Shown: positions 8,369 through 17,081 of the stretch, piece by piece | Layout: the number at the start of each line of letters is the position of its first letter | How positions within the stretch are numbered: the first letter of the stretch is position 1 | Assembly (NCBI GenBank): GCA_002353285.1 | Contig: DEJJ01000028.1 | Span: 52,055 to 116,054, forward strand | Direction: 5' to 3' | DNA length: 64,000 bases | Source of the DNA: Porphyromonadaceae bacterium UBA2751 | GTDB taxonomy: Bacteria > Bacteroidota > Bacteroidia > Bacteroidales > Muribaculaceae | Made by a program: the position numbers and the translations under genes | The notes under the pieces: model-generated | Databases searched by the model: none | The model's input: the letters and a program-made list of their open reading frames with translations, nothing else | What the model was told of the DNA's origin: nothing

Positions 8369-9406
8369 TTAATCGTCAGCTACAAGTTTAAAAGTAACGG
8401 GAAGAAAGTACCAGCACGAAACAGGCTTTCCCTTAGCATTAATGGCTGGCTGAAAATAGCCATCTATCATCTTCACTGCCCTTATAGCTTCTTCGTCTAA
8501 ATTACGTTCAAGCGACCTCACAACCTCCACTTCACCAATCTCACCCATGGGAGTGACTTCAAACCGTACAACAACCGTGCCTTGAATTTCACCACAGATG
8601 CTTGGATAGCGCAAGTTATTATTTATGCTGCGCATCAATGCCGCTTCGCCATTTTCATATTTAGGCATTTTCGATGCTATAGCATAAATCTTTCCATTAC
8701 ATGATGTGTATTCCTCAAGCGTTAATCTGGCTTCGGCATCAACGCCACCATTGATATAGTTGACTGTCAATCTCATCCAAGCGCCATTTGTGCCGCCTTC
8801 TGAATTGCGAGCAGCAATAAAGTCAAAGCTTTTGCACAACCCAACCACCTCTTTGTCGAGAATATGATTAAGGGATTTCATTATCACCACATCGGTCACA
8901 CGCCCAAGACCATTAACGTAGAAACATGCTTCAACTGTACCTTCCACACCATCAACCACCACTCGCTCACGCTCATCAAGCGCTTTTTTCAATGCTCTGT
9001 CATCGCCACCACGCAGTTGGGGAGGCACATTGCGTGCACATTTTGCGCCACCCACAAGTCTCAAGTCATCAAGTAGAATGCGGTCTTTGGTAACTGTCAT
9101 GGCACCTTCTTGGCACATTCCATAATAACTCACAGGCACAATAATGTCTTTTCCTCGCACGCTTTCATCAAGCCCTGTCAACGATTTGCAAAGCGCGATA
9201 GATTGGACATCAAGTTCCTTAACAATACCACGCACTAGCTTAACACTTTGCGCATTACCTTTGGAATCAACGTGCACCTTGAAATAAGCCGTTCCTGAAA
9301 TTGCAGCATTAGCACACCCAAAGCTAAAAAGCCAAAATATTAATACAAGCGTTAAAACTTTAGTTTTATAATTATGTAAGGATAAACATATCATACCATT
9401 CTTCAT
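8369..9406 (-). CDS. secreted protein with three tandem TonB-C-like domains
   Basis: 345 residues. After an N-terminal signal or anchor segment (about 17-35, VLTLVLIFWLFSFGCANA) there are three repeats of the TonB C-terminal fold pattern: GTAYFKVHVDSKGNAQSV (about 39), GTVEACFYVNGLGRVTDV (about 156) and GTVVVRFEVTPMGEIGEVEV (about 272). Each is followed by a xSLxxxLDxEAxxLCK-like helix. The third is the best match, with YPSICGEIQGTV and a final LPVTFKL strand. Classic TonB has one such domain plus a Pro-rich spacer; here there is no spacer. It is transcribed alone from a good promoter. A role in outer-membrane energy transduction or envelope binding is inferred. Confidence 0.7.
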   Translation of the reverse strand: MKNGMICLSLHNYKTKVLTLVLIFWLFSFGCANAAISGTAYFKVHVDSKGNAQSVKLVRGIVKELDVQSIALCKSLTGLDESVRGKDIIVPVSYYGMCQEGAMTVTKDRILLDDLRLVGGAKCARNVPPQLRGGDDRALKKALDERERVVVDGVEGTVEACFYVNGLGRVTDVVIMKSLNHILDKEVVGLCKSFDFIAARNSEGGTNGAWMRLTVNYINGGVDAEARLTLEEYTSCNGKIYAIASKMPKYENGEAALMRSINNNLRYPSICGEIQGTVVVRFEVTPMGEIGEVEVVRSLERNLDEEAIRAVKMIDGYFQPAINAKGKPVSCWYFLPVTFKLVADD

Positions 9407-9430
9407 CAGTTAGAAAAGGTTTTTCAGTGT

Positions 9431-9461
9431 CAAAGATATATATTTAGTTGATTATAAACAA
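9431..9461 (-). promoter_or_regulatory. promoter of the triple TonB-C gene
   Basis: On the minus strand: TTG (9461-9459), 20 bp, TATCTTTG (9438-9431); the gene starts 25 bp downstream. Confidence 0.65.
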
Positions 9462-9491
9462 CAATTATTTGAAATTTTGTGGGTTATGAAT

Positions 9492-9535
9492 AAAAAAATG
9501 CTCTCGTCCCTCTCAATAAAGGAACAGGAGCATTA
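9492..9535 (-). terminator. terminator of the parE-coaD-S41-ABC-fprA unit
   Basis: The minus strand reads AATGCTCCTGTTCC, a loop, GGGACGAGAGCATT and then seven T: an imperfect stem of about 11 pairs with a U tract, 28 bp past the fprA stop. Confidence 0.75.
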
Positions 9536-9562
9536 TATTATTTGAGTTTTCAGTTAACTTGG

Positions 9563-10750
9563 TTACAGCGCCTTGGCGAGCTCGCGGCCATACTGGCGGC
9601 ATTGCTCTATGGCAGCCTGGTCAGGTACCCACTGGATGCGGATGCCATCGTTGATAAGCTCGAAACCGCAACCTTCAAGAAGACCAGTGAGCAACTTCAC
9701 GCCTTCACCACTCCAGCCATAGCTGCCAAATGCTGCAGCTTTCTTGTTCTTGAGTTTCATGCCCTTGGCCATCTCGAGCAAGCCAGTAACGGCATGAGCA
9801 AGGCCGTTGTTGATGGTGGGTGAGCCCACAAGCACAGCCTTCGACGAGAAGATCTCGGTCAAGACGTCGTTCTTGTCTTCCTTAGCTGCATTGTAAATCT
9901 TGATTTCCACTTCATTGTCAACCTCCTGGATGCCACGTGCAATCTCCTGTGCCATGGTGCGTGTGCTGTTCCACATGGTGTCGTAGACGATAGTGATCTT
10001 GTTTTCCTGATAGTTGGCAGCCCATTGCTGATACAAGTCAATAATCATGCCTATGTTCTTGCGCCAAATCACACCGTGACTTGGGCACACAAGGTTTAGT
10101 GGCAGATTCATGGCAAGAATCTCCTTGAGCTTGCGAGTCACCATCATGCTGAATGGTGCCAGGATGTTAGCATAATACTTCTTGGCCTCATAGAGCATCT
10201 CGGCCATGTCGACGCAGTCGTCGTAGAGCGACTCGGTAGCGTAGTGCTGGCCAAAGCCGTCGTTACTGAAGAGGATGTTCTCTCCATCCATATAGGTGAA
10301 CATGGTGTCGGGCCAGTGCAGCATGGGAGCTTCGATGAATGTGAGTGTGCTCTCCCCTATCTCGAGCTTATCGCCAGTCTTCACTGTAACGAAGTTCCAG
10401 TCCTGATGATAGTGACCTTGAATAATGGCCTTGCCCTTGGCAGTGCAATAGATGGGCACATCGGGAATCTCACGCATGAGCTCGGGCAATGCACCACTGT
10501 GGTCGCTCTCGTTGTGCTGCATGATGATGGCATCGATGCTCTTGAGGTCGACCACCTCCTTGAGGCGAGCCACAAACTCGCGGTCATAAGGCCCCCACAC
10601 GGTGTCGATAAGCACAGTTTTCTTGTCGCGGATTAGATAAGAGTTGTAACTTGAGCCCTTGAAGGTCGAGAGCTCATCGCCATGGAAATGAGTGAGTTCC
10701 CAGTCAACTTTACCCACCCAAGTCACTTTCTCGGTAATTTTTTTAGACAT
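9563..10750 (-). CDS. fprA: FprA-type flavodiiron protein (A-type flavoprotein)
   Basis: 395-residue cytosolic oxygen/NO-scavenging reductase. The N-terminal metallo-beta-lactamase-like domain (1 to about 245) carries the diiron ligand motif HNESDHSG (79-86). Further ligands are expected in PMLHWPDTM and the HGVIW region. The C-terminal flavodoxin-like domain (about 253-395) begins ITIVYDTMWNSTRTMA, the FMN phosphate loop. It reduces O2 to water or NO to N2O and protects strict anaerobes. It is the last gene of the operon, 38 bp after the ABC exporter and just before a terminator. Confidence 0.93.
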   Translation of the reverse strand: MSKKITEKVTWVGKVDWELTHFHGDELSTFKGSSYNSYLIRDKKTVLIDTVWGPYDREFVARLKEVVDLKSIDAIIMQHNESDHSGALPELMREIPDVPIYCTAKGKAIIQGHYHQDWNFVTVKTGDKLEIGESTLTFIEAPMLHWPDTMFTYMDGENILFSNDGFGQHYATESLYDDCVDMAEMLYEAKKYYANILAPFSMMVTRKLKEILAMNLPLNLVCPSHGVIWRKNIGMIIDLYQQWAANYQENKITIVYDTMWNSTRTMAQEIARGIQEVDNEVEIKIYNAAKEDKNDVLTEIFSSKAVLVGSPTINNGLAHAVTGLLEMAKGMKLKNKKAAAFGSYGWSGEGVKLLTGLLEGCGFELINDGIRIQWVPDQAAIEQCRQYGRELAKAL

Positions 10751-10788
10751 TGTTATTCAGTTGTTTTATAGTTTATAATGATATAATT

Positions 10789-12723
10789 TTATGCTGTTAT
10801 TCCATTGCCGGTGTAAAGCTGATAGTAGCGACCCTGCTGGGCTATGAGTGAATCGTGCGTGCCTTGCTCGATGATGCGTCCGCGCTCCATCACAACAATG
10901 ATGTCGGCATTACGCACGGTGCTCAAGCGATGTGCTATCACAAATGTGGAACGCCCTTTCATGAGTGAGTCCATGCCTTGCTGGATGAGGCGCTCGGTAC
11001 GAGTGTCGATGTTGCTAGTGGCCTCATCGAGGATGAGAGCGGGAGGATTGGCAACCGCGGCTCGGGCTATGGCGATGAGCTGACGCTCGCCTTGCGAGAG
11101 ATTTCCACCGTCGGCATTAAGCATGGTGTTGTAGCCCTGTGCCAAGCGCGAAATGAAATCGTGGGCATGCACGAGCTTAGCAGCCGCAATGCACTCATCG
11201 TCGGTGGCATCAAGGCGGCCGTAGCGAATGTTATCCATCACTGTGCCAGTGAAGAGGTGCGTCTCCTGCAGCACCATGCCCAGGCTGCGCCTGAGGTCGG
11301 TCTTGCAAATGGTGGTGATGGGGATATTGTCGTAGAGGATATTTCCGTCTTGAATGTCATAGAAGCGGTTAATGAGATTGGTGATTGTGGTCTTGCCAGC
11401 GCCAGTGCCACCCACGAGAGCCACCTTTTGGCCTGCATCGGTGTCAAGGTCGATGTCAAAGAGCACTTGCTTTTCAGGCACATATCCAAAGTCGACCTGC
11501 GAGAAGTCGACCTCGCCCTGCTGCTTTATCAGCTCATAGCCATCGCTAGTGGGCTTTTTCCACGCCCACTTGTGAGTGACGACGTCAGTCTCACGCAGTG
11601 CACCATCGGGCATTTCCTCAACATTAACAAGCTTAACGGTGGCAGTGCCATCATCCTCACCCACTTGGTCCATGATCTTGAACACACGCTCGGCACCAGC
11701 CAGCGAAGCCACTACACTGTTAACCTGATTGCTGATTTGCGACACAGGCTGGGTGAAATTCTTGATGAGCGTTAGGAACGACACCAATGTACCCACAGTG
11801 AGAGTGCCACCAGTGAGTGCCACCATTGCACCCACCGCGGCGCAAATCACGTAGATGAGATTCGACAGGTTTCCATTAATGGGCATCACAATGTTGGCAA
11901 CTTTGTTGGCATTATAAGCGCTATCGCGCAGACTCTCGTTGAGGCGCTCAAACTCCTCGATTGCCTCATCCTCGTGGCAAAAAGTCTTCACCACCTTTTG
12001 CCCTGTGAGCATTTCCTCAACAAAACCGTTCATGGCACCCATATCGTTCTGCTGCCTGCGGAAATACTTAGCCGAGAGACCACCCAGCCACCTGGTTGTG
12101 AACACCATCACGCAAGTGAGGATGATGGTGAGCACCGTGAGTTGCCAGTTCAGCACTATCATGCTGGTGAAAGTGGCAGTGATGGTTATTAGGGAGCTAA
12201 ACACGTTGGGAAGGCTGTTTCCCACCATCTGGCGCAGCGAGTCAACATCATTAGTGTAGACACTCATCACATCGCCGTGCGAGTTCTGGTCGAAAAACTT
12301 GATGGGCAGTGACTCCATGTGCTCAAAGAGGTTCTCACGCAACTTGAGCAGCATGCCCTGGCTCACATTGATCATCAGGCGACTATTGAGATAGGAACAG
12401 CCCACACCCACAAGCAGCACGGCTGCGAGCTTGAAGAGGGTGACAGCCAGTGGCCCGAAATCGGGGTTGGCAGCAACACTCAGTGGGGCTATGTAGTCGT
12501 CGATGAGAGTGCGGGTGAAAAGCGTAGAAGTCAATGTGGTGGCAGTGGTCACGAGGATGCACAAGGCCACCACCAGCAACGACCACCTGTAGTTGCCAAG
12601 CATCATCTTGATTAGGCGTGCGGCGATTTTCATGCCGCCAGGGGGAATCTTCACTGTGCCCTGGGTACGCCTGCCTGGGCCACCGCCCATTGGTCCGCCT
12701 CTCATTCCGGGTGCCATTGCCAT
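10789..12723 (-). CDS. ABC exporter, fused permease and ATPase (MsbA/MdlB-like)
   Basis: 644 residues. A Gly/Met/Arg-rich N-terminal tail (1-30) precedes six hydrophobic helices of a type-1 exporter domain (about 40-345), then an ATPase domain. ATPase motifs: Walker A GGTGAGKTT (about 436-444), Q-loop LQETHLF, signature LSQGE (about 540), Walker B ALILDEATS, and H-loop IAHRLST. It works as a homodimer or with a paralogue. The substrate (lipid, drug or peptide) cannot be deduced. An insertion of about 40 residues before the ATPase (DGALRETDVVTHKWAWKK) is unusual. It lies 39 bp after the S41 protease gene and 38 bp before fprA. Confidence 0.92.
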   Translation of the reverse strand: MAMAPGMRGGPMGGGPGRRTQGTVKIPPGGMKIAARLIKMMLGNYRWSLLVVALCILVTTATTLTSTLFTRTLIDDYIAPLSVAANPDFGPLAVTLFKLAAVLLVGVGCSYLNSRLMINVSQGMLLKLRENLFEHMESLPIKFFDQNSHGDVMSVYTNDVDSLRQMVGNSLPNVFSSLITITATFTSMIVLNWQLTVLTIILTCVMVFTTRWLGGLSAKYFRRQQNDMGAMNGFVEEMLTGQKVVKTFCHEDEAIEEFERLNESLRDSAYNANKVANIVMPINGNLSNLIYVICAAVGAMVALTGGTLTVGTLVSFLTLIKNFTQPVSQISNQVNSVVASLAGAERVFKIMDQVGEDDGTATVKLVNVEEMPDGALRETDVVTHKWAWKKPTSDGYELIKQQGEVDFSQVDFGYVPEKQVLFDIDLDTDAGQKVALVGGTGAGKTTITNLINRFYDIQDGNILYDNIPITTICKTDLRRSLGMVLQETHLFTGTVMDNIRYGRLDATDDECIAAAKLVHAHDFISRLAQGYNTMLNADGGNLSQGERQLIAIARAAVANPPALILDEATSNIDTRTERLIQQGMDSLMKGRSTFVIAHRLSTVRNADIIVVMERGRIIEQGTHDSLIAQQGRYYQLYTGNGITA

Positions 12724-12762
12724 GTTATAGTTTCGTGTTTTGCTGGTTTTTAAAATTCAGGA

Positions 12763-14418
12763 TTATTTTTTCTTTGATTTGTCAGCCTTGTGCTCACGTG
12801 CGAGACGGTCATACTCAGGATTGCCAAATTGCAGCAGCGAGTTGTAGAGCTTGTCGTCGTTAATCACTCTTAACGCTTCCTGAACATCATTGTTACGATG
12901 GTTAATGATGATAGTGTAGGCGCCAGGGTCGGCATACACGTCGCGGGCAACCAAGCCCTTGAGAACCGTCTTGAACAAGCGCTCGCTGATTTTGTAGTCC
13001 TTCTCATTGTACTTAACGCTATCCTTTTCGCCCATGGCGATGAATGTCTTCATGTCGGCATCGGTGAGCGAGAAGCGCTTGTCGAAGTCATGCACGTCCT
13101 TGTAGTCGCTCTTGATTTGAGCACGATGCTTATCAACATAGTCAACGGCAAACTGGTTGATGATGCCCTTAGCCATCATGTCGCGGTAGTACTTGCTGTT
13201 CTCGGTGGTGTCGAGTGGCACAAACACGTCGGGCATGATGCCACCGCCACCGTAGATGGTGCGACCAGTCCTCAGTGTCTTATAACTGAGCGAGTCGTTA
13301 AACTGGATGCTATCGAGGTGGAAGTATTCACCATCCTTTGAGCGGTCGATAAGGTCCTCCTCATAGTGCTTCTTGTCGCCCTTGGTGTAAGGTTTCTGGA
13401 TGCATCGGCCCGAAGGGGTGTAGTAGCGTGCAACAGTGAGGCGCATCATTGAGCCGTCGTCAAACTTAAACGGCCTCTGAACCAAACCCTTGCCATAGGA
13501 GCGACGTCCCACAACCACAGCACGGTCCCAGTCTTGCATGGCACCCGAAAAAATCTCACTGGCACTGGCCGAGAACTGGTCAACAAGAACAACAATCTTC
13601 AGGTCTTTGTATTTACCAAAACCGTCGGCGGCAGCTTCCTGACGTGGCACACTGTTACCCTCGGTGTAGACTATGAGCTGGCGGCGTTGCAGGAACTCGT
13701 TGCACATGTCGATGGCGGCGTTAAGATATCCTCCACCATTATTGCCCAAGTCAATTATAAGCTGCTTCATGCCCTGTTTCTCCAGTTTCTGGATGGCCTC
13801 GACCATTTCCTCATGAGTCTTGGCTCCAAAGCGTGAGATGAGCACATAGCCAGTCTTATTGTCAATCATGTAGGCAGCATCCACGCTGTAGAGCGGAATG
13901 TTGTCGCGGGTGATGCGGAAGGTGATGAGCTCGGGGCTACTGCCACGCTTCACCTGCACCGTCACCTTGGTGCCCTTCTTGCCACGCAGGCGCTTCATGA
14001 TGTCGGTGTTCTTCATCTTCACACCAGCGATGGTTGAGTCATTAACTGTGATGATGCGGTCGCCTGCCATGATGCCCACTTTCTCCGATGGTCCACCCAC
14101 GATGGTCTGTATCACATAGAGCGTGTCTTGCTTCATGTTGAACTGGATGCCGATGCCGCTGAACTCGCCCTGCAAGGGTTCCTCAAGTTCTTTGGTTTCC
14201 TTGGCATCTGTGTAGCTCGAATGTGGGTCAAGGCTCTCAAGCATGCCTTTAATAGCCTCTTCCACAAGCTTGTCGTTATTAACAGTGTCAACATAGAAAT
14301 TAGAAATGGCATACTGTGCATTAAGCAACTTCTGCATGCCTCCATTGAGGCCGTGCTGGGCAGTCATCATGATTGAGCAACCCAGCAGTAAAGCCAATGA
14401 AAACAGTAATTTCTTCAT
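12763..14418 (-). CDS. S41 family carboxy-terminal processing protease (CtpA-like)
   Basis: 551-residue exported serine protease with signal peptide (MKKLLFSLALLLGCSIMMTAQ). A PDZ domain (about 85-170, GIGIQFNMKQDTLYV...GPSEKVGIMAGDRI) recognises substrate C-termini. The peptidase core has the catalytic Ser in FSASASEIFSGA (about 282) and the Lys in RRSYGKGLVQ (about 308). A C-terminal helical extension ends in Lys residues (HKADKSKKK). Tail-specific proteases process or degrade envelope proteins. It is third in the parE-coaD-S41-ABC-fprA run (36 bp after coaD). Confidence 0.92.
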   Translation of the reverse strand: MKKLLFSLALLLGCSIMMTAQHGLNGGMQKLLNAQYAISNFYVDTVNNDKLVEEAIKGMLESLDPHSSYTDAKETKELEEPLQGEFSGIGIQFNMKQDTLYVIQTIVGGPSEKVGIMAGDRIITVNDSTIAGVKMKNTDIMKRLRGKKGTKVTVQVKRGSSPELITFRITRDNIPLYSVDAAYMIDNKTGYVLISRFGAKTHEEMVEAIQKLEKQGMKQLIIDLGNNGGGYLNAAIDMCNEFLQRRQLIVYTEGNSVPRQEAAADGFGKYKDLKIVVLVDQFSASASEIFSGAMQDWDRAVVVGRRSYGKGLVQRPFKFDDGSMMRLTVARYYTPSGRCIQKPYTKGDKKHYEEDLIDRSKDGEYFHLDSIQFNDSLSYKTLRTGRTIYGGGGIMPDVFVPLDTTENSKYYRDMMAKGIINQFAVDYVDKHRAQIKSDYKDVHDFDKRFSLTDADMKTFIAMGEKDSVKYNEKDYKISERLFKTVLKGLVARDVYADPGAYTIIINHRNNDVQEALRVINDDKLYNSLLQFGNPEYDRLAREHKADKSKKK

Positions 14419-14454
14419 ATTCTAAAATTCTTCTTTTTTCGTCGTTAAAATCTA

Positions 14455-14952
14455 TCACTTGCCTAAAAGCTCAACAGGCGCGCCAGCGGGCAAGTAGTCG
14501 CTCACGTCCTGATGGTAATTGTAAAGTTCACGCACTATGGTGGAGCTGAAGTGGCTGTACTCGGGCAAGGTGTAGAGCAGCACTGTCTCGATACCGCCCA
14601 GGCGCCTATTAATCTCGGCCATGTGCATCTCGTTCTCAAAATCCTGTATCATGCGCACGCCACGCAGCAAGCACGTGGCCCCCACCTCACGAGCCATGTC
14701 GACCGTCAACCCGTCAGATGCCACCACACGCACTCGTGGCTCGCCGGCAAACACCTGCTTGATGAACTCCAGCCTATTGTCAAGACTCATGAAGGGTTTC
14801 TTGGCGATATTGCTCACAACAGCTATCACAATCTCGTCGAATAGAGGCAATGCACGACGCACTATCGACTCATGTCCGCGTGTGAACGGGTCGAACGAAC
14901 CCTGAAACATGGCAATGCGAGGCTTGCCATCAATGCACTGTGATGTCTTCAT
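14455..14952 (-). CDS. coaD: phosphopantetheine adenylyltransferase
   Basis: 165 residues, the usual CoaD length. It converts 4'-phosphopantetheine plus ATP to dephospho-CoA, the penultimate step of CoA synthesis. The nucleotidyltransferase (T/H)xGH motif is in [10 protein letters not shown] (18-27), followed by [13 protein letters not shown] and a C-terminal FSSTIVREL (the ISSS-type motif). Its start overlaps the 3' end of parE by 23 bp, so translation is coupled. An N-terminal extension of about 8 residues precedes the usual beginning (RIAMFQGSF). Confidence 0.95.
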   Translation of the reverse strand: MKTSQCIDGKPRIAMFQGSFDPFTRGHESIVRRALPLFDEIVIAVVSNIAKKPFMSLDNRLEFIKQVFAGEPRVRVVASDGLTVDMAREVGATCLLRGVRMIQDFENEMHMAEINRRLGGIETVLLYTLPEYSHFSSTIVRELYNYHQDVSDYLPAGAPVELLGK

Positions 14953-16882
14953 CGTCTTCTATCACTAAGTTGTCAATAATAAAGTTTTGGCGCTCCATGG
15001 TGTTCTTGCCCATGAAGAAGGTGAGCAGCTGCTTCACGTTGTCCTCCTTGCGCAAGCGCACGCGGTCGAGGCGCATTTCGGGGCCAATAAAGTCAACAAA
15101 CTCCTCGGGCGAGATTTCACCTAATCCCTTGAATCGTGTGATCTCGGCATTATCGCCCAGCTTATTGATGGCCGCAACGCGCTCCTCGTCGCTATAGCAG
15201 TAATAGGTCTCCACCTTGTTCTTCTTGGCCTCACGACCGGCGCTGCGGTTCTTGCGTTTAGCCTCCTTGCGATTGAGCACACGGAACAGGGGTGTCTGCA
15301 AGATGTAGAGGTGCCCCGTCTTGATGAGCTCGGGGTAAAATTGCAGGAAGTAGGTCAACAGCAGCAGCCTGATGTGCATGCCGTCAACATCGGCATCGGT
15401 GGCGATTATCACCTTGTTGTAGCGCAGCCCCTCAATGCCATCGTCGATGTTGAGAGCTGCCTGCAGCAAGCCGAACTCCTCGTTCTTATACACCTGTGCC
15501 GGTGGCAATCCAAAGGTGTTCAACGGCTTGCCTCGCAGCGAGAACACAGCTTGGGTCTGCACATCGCGAATCTTTGTGATTGAACCACTTGCCGAGAGTC
15601 CCTCGGTGATAAAGAGGCACGACTCCTCGCGACGGTCGCCACGATTATCGTTGTAGTGCACGCGGCAGTCGCGCAGCTTGTCGTTGTGCAGTGCTGCCTT
15701 CTTCATGCGCTCGCGTGTCACCTTGGTAACTCCAGCAATTGCCTTGCGCTCTTTCTCGTTCTCCTGAATCTTCTTGAGCAGCACATCGGCAGTGGCAGGG
15801 GTCTTGTGCAGGTAATTATCAAGTTCCTTCTTGATAAAGTCGTTGATAAACTTATATATGGTGGGGCCATCCTTCCACATCACGCTCGAACCGAGCTTAA
15901 TCTTGGTTTGCGACTCAAACACTGGCTCTTCCACCTTGATGCTGATGGCAGCCACGATGCCGTTGCGAATGTCACTATACTCGAAGTTCTTGCCATAGAA
16001 ATCCTTGATAGTGCGTGACAGAGCCTCGCGGAAAGCGCTCTGGTGGGTGCCGCCCTGCGTGGTGTGCTGACCGTTGACAAAGGAGTAGAACTCCTCGCCC
16101 ATCTGTGCTGCATGAGTGATCACCACTTCAATGTCGTCGTCAGTGAAGTGCATGAGCGGATAGAGCGGGTCATTTGTCATATTCTCGTTAACCAGGTCGC
16201 TCAATCCATTGCGCGAGTGATAGCGCTTGCCGTTGTAGTAGAGCGACAATCCTGTGTTCAAGAACGAGTAGTTCTTCACCATCACCTCGATGATGTCGTC
16301 GCGATACTCGTAGTTCTTGAAGATGCTCGCATCGGGGGTAAACTCTACCACTGTGCCATTCTCATCGTCGGGCTGGGCAGCGATAATGCCGGTCTCTTTC
16401 TCAACAAGACCTTCCCTGTAGGTCACTGCCGAGCACTGGCCATCGCGCACCGAGCGGATGAAGAAATGCGACGACAACGCATTCACCGCCTTGATGCCCA
16501 CGCCGTTGAGGCCAACGGAGCGCTTGTAGTTCTTCGTGTCGTACTTTGCACCAGTGTTCATCTTGCTCGAGGCGTCCTTAACCTGGTCGAGGGGGATGCC
16601 TCGGCCGTAGTCGCGAATTGTCACCTTACCGTCCTCGACGGTGATGTCGATGCGGGGCTTGGCAAAACCGGTGTTAAACTCATCGATGGAGTTATCAATC
16701 ACCTCCTTCATCAGCACGTAAATGCCGTCGTCGCTTTGCGAACCGTCGCCTAACTTGCCTATATACATACCAGGACGCAACCTGATGTGCTCACGAGGGG
16801 TTAAAGTTACTAACTTCTCATAGCCACCAAAGTCACTGCCTTGCTGCTGTGTGTTATCTTGTAATTCTAATTCTTCAGCCAT
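14930..16882 (-). CDS. parE: DNA topoisomerase IV subunit B
   Basis: 650 residues from the ATG at 16882 ([10 protein letters not shown]); an in-frame start 12 codons upstream adds a non-conserved basic peptide and is not chosen. GHKL ATPase motifs are [18 protein letters not shown] and [14 protein letters not shown]. Transducer-domain and TOPRIM motifs are [12 protein letters not shown] and [12 protein letters not shown]. The length is short for GyrB (no long insert) and fits the ParE/type IIA B subunit of Bacteroidetes, which decatenates sister chromosomes with ParC. parC is not in the window. It heads the five-gene minus-strand run. Confidence 0.93.
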   Translation of the reverse strand: MAEELELQDNTQQQGSDFGGYEKLVTLTPREHIRLRPGMYIGKLGDGSQSDDGIYVLMKEVIDNSIDEFNTGFAKPRIDITVEDGKVTIRDYGRGIPLDQVKDASSKMNTGAKYDTKNYKRSVGLNGVGIKAVNALSSHFFIRSVRDGQCSAVTYREGLVEKETGIIAAQPDDENGTVVEFTPDASIFKNYEYRDDIIEVMVKNYSFLNTGLSLYYNGKRYHSRNGLSDLVNENMTNDPLYPLMHFTDDDIEVVITHAAQMGEEFYSFVNGQHTTQGGTHQSAFREALSRTIKDFYGKNFEYSDIRNGIVAAISIKVEEPVFESQTKIKLGSSVMWKDGPTIYKFINDFIKKELDNYLHKTPATADVLLKKIQENEKERKAIAGVTKVTRERMKKAALHNDKLRDCRVHYNDNRGDRREESCLFITEGLSASGSITKIRDVQTQAVFSLRGKPLNTFGLPPAQVYKNEEFGLLQAALNIDDGIEGLRYNKVIIATDADVDGMHIRLLLLTYFLQFYPELIKTGHLYILQTPLFRVLNRKEAKRKNRSAGREAKKNKVETYYCYSDEERVAAINKLGDNAEITRFKGLGEISPEEFVDFIGPEMRLDRVRLRKEDNVKQLLTFFMGKNTMERQNFIIDNLVIEDDEDITVH

Positions 16883-16918
16883 TAAAAATCGTCTAATAAT
16901 TATCGAAATGAGCCTCAT

Positions 16919-16950
16919 TGTGCATTAAGCATTTTGCATTATGCATTATA
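16919..16950. repeat. short-word repeat (GCATTA/GCATTT units)
   Basis: Four spaced copies of GCATTA or GCATTT-like words lie in the parE leader, a style of repeat common in Bacteroidales intergenic gaps. Confidence 0.55.
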
Positions 16951-16966
16951 TAGTAGGTCTCAACTT

Positions 16967-16997
16967 GCAAAGTTACAAAATAGTTTTCAATAACAAA
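16967..16997 (-). promoter_or_regulatory. promoter of the parE operon
   Basis: Minus strand: TTTG (16997-16994), 18 bp, TAACTTTGC (16975-16967). The leader is about 80 nt and includes the GCATTA-type repeat at 16919-16950. Confidence 0.65.
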
Positions 16998-17061
16998 TTA
17001 TCAGTCACCCATTTTATAGTTATTTAATATGCTACTACATCAGCAATAGGAGTTTTTTTTG

Positions 17062-17069
17062 TAGTTTTG
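17062..17069 (+). promoter_or_regulatory. -7 box TAGTTTTG for the rluA-type gene
   Basis: It lies 13 bp before the ATG at 17082 and excludes the in-frame upstream start at 17067. The -33 element is unclear. Confidence 0.5.
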
Positions 17070-17081
17070 TGGCTCCAAGTT

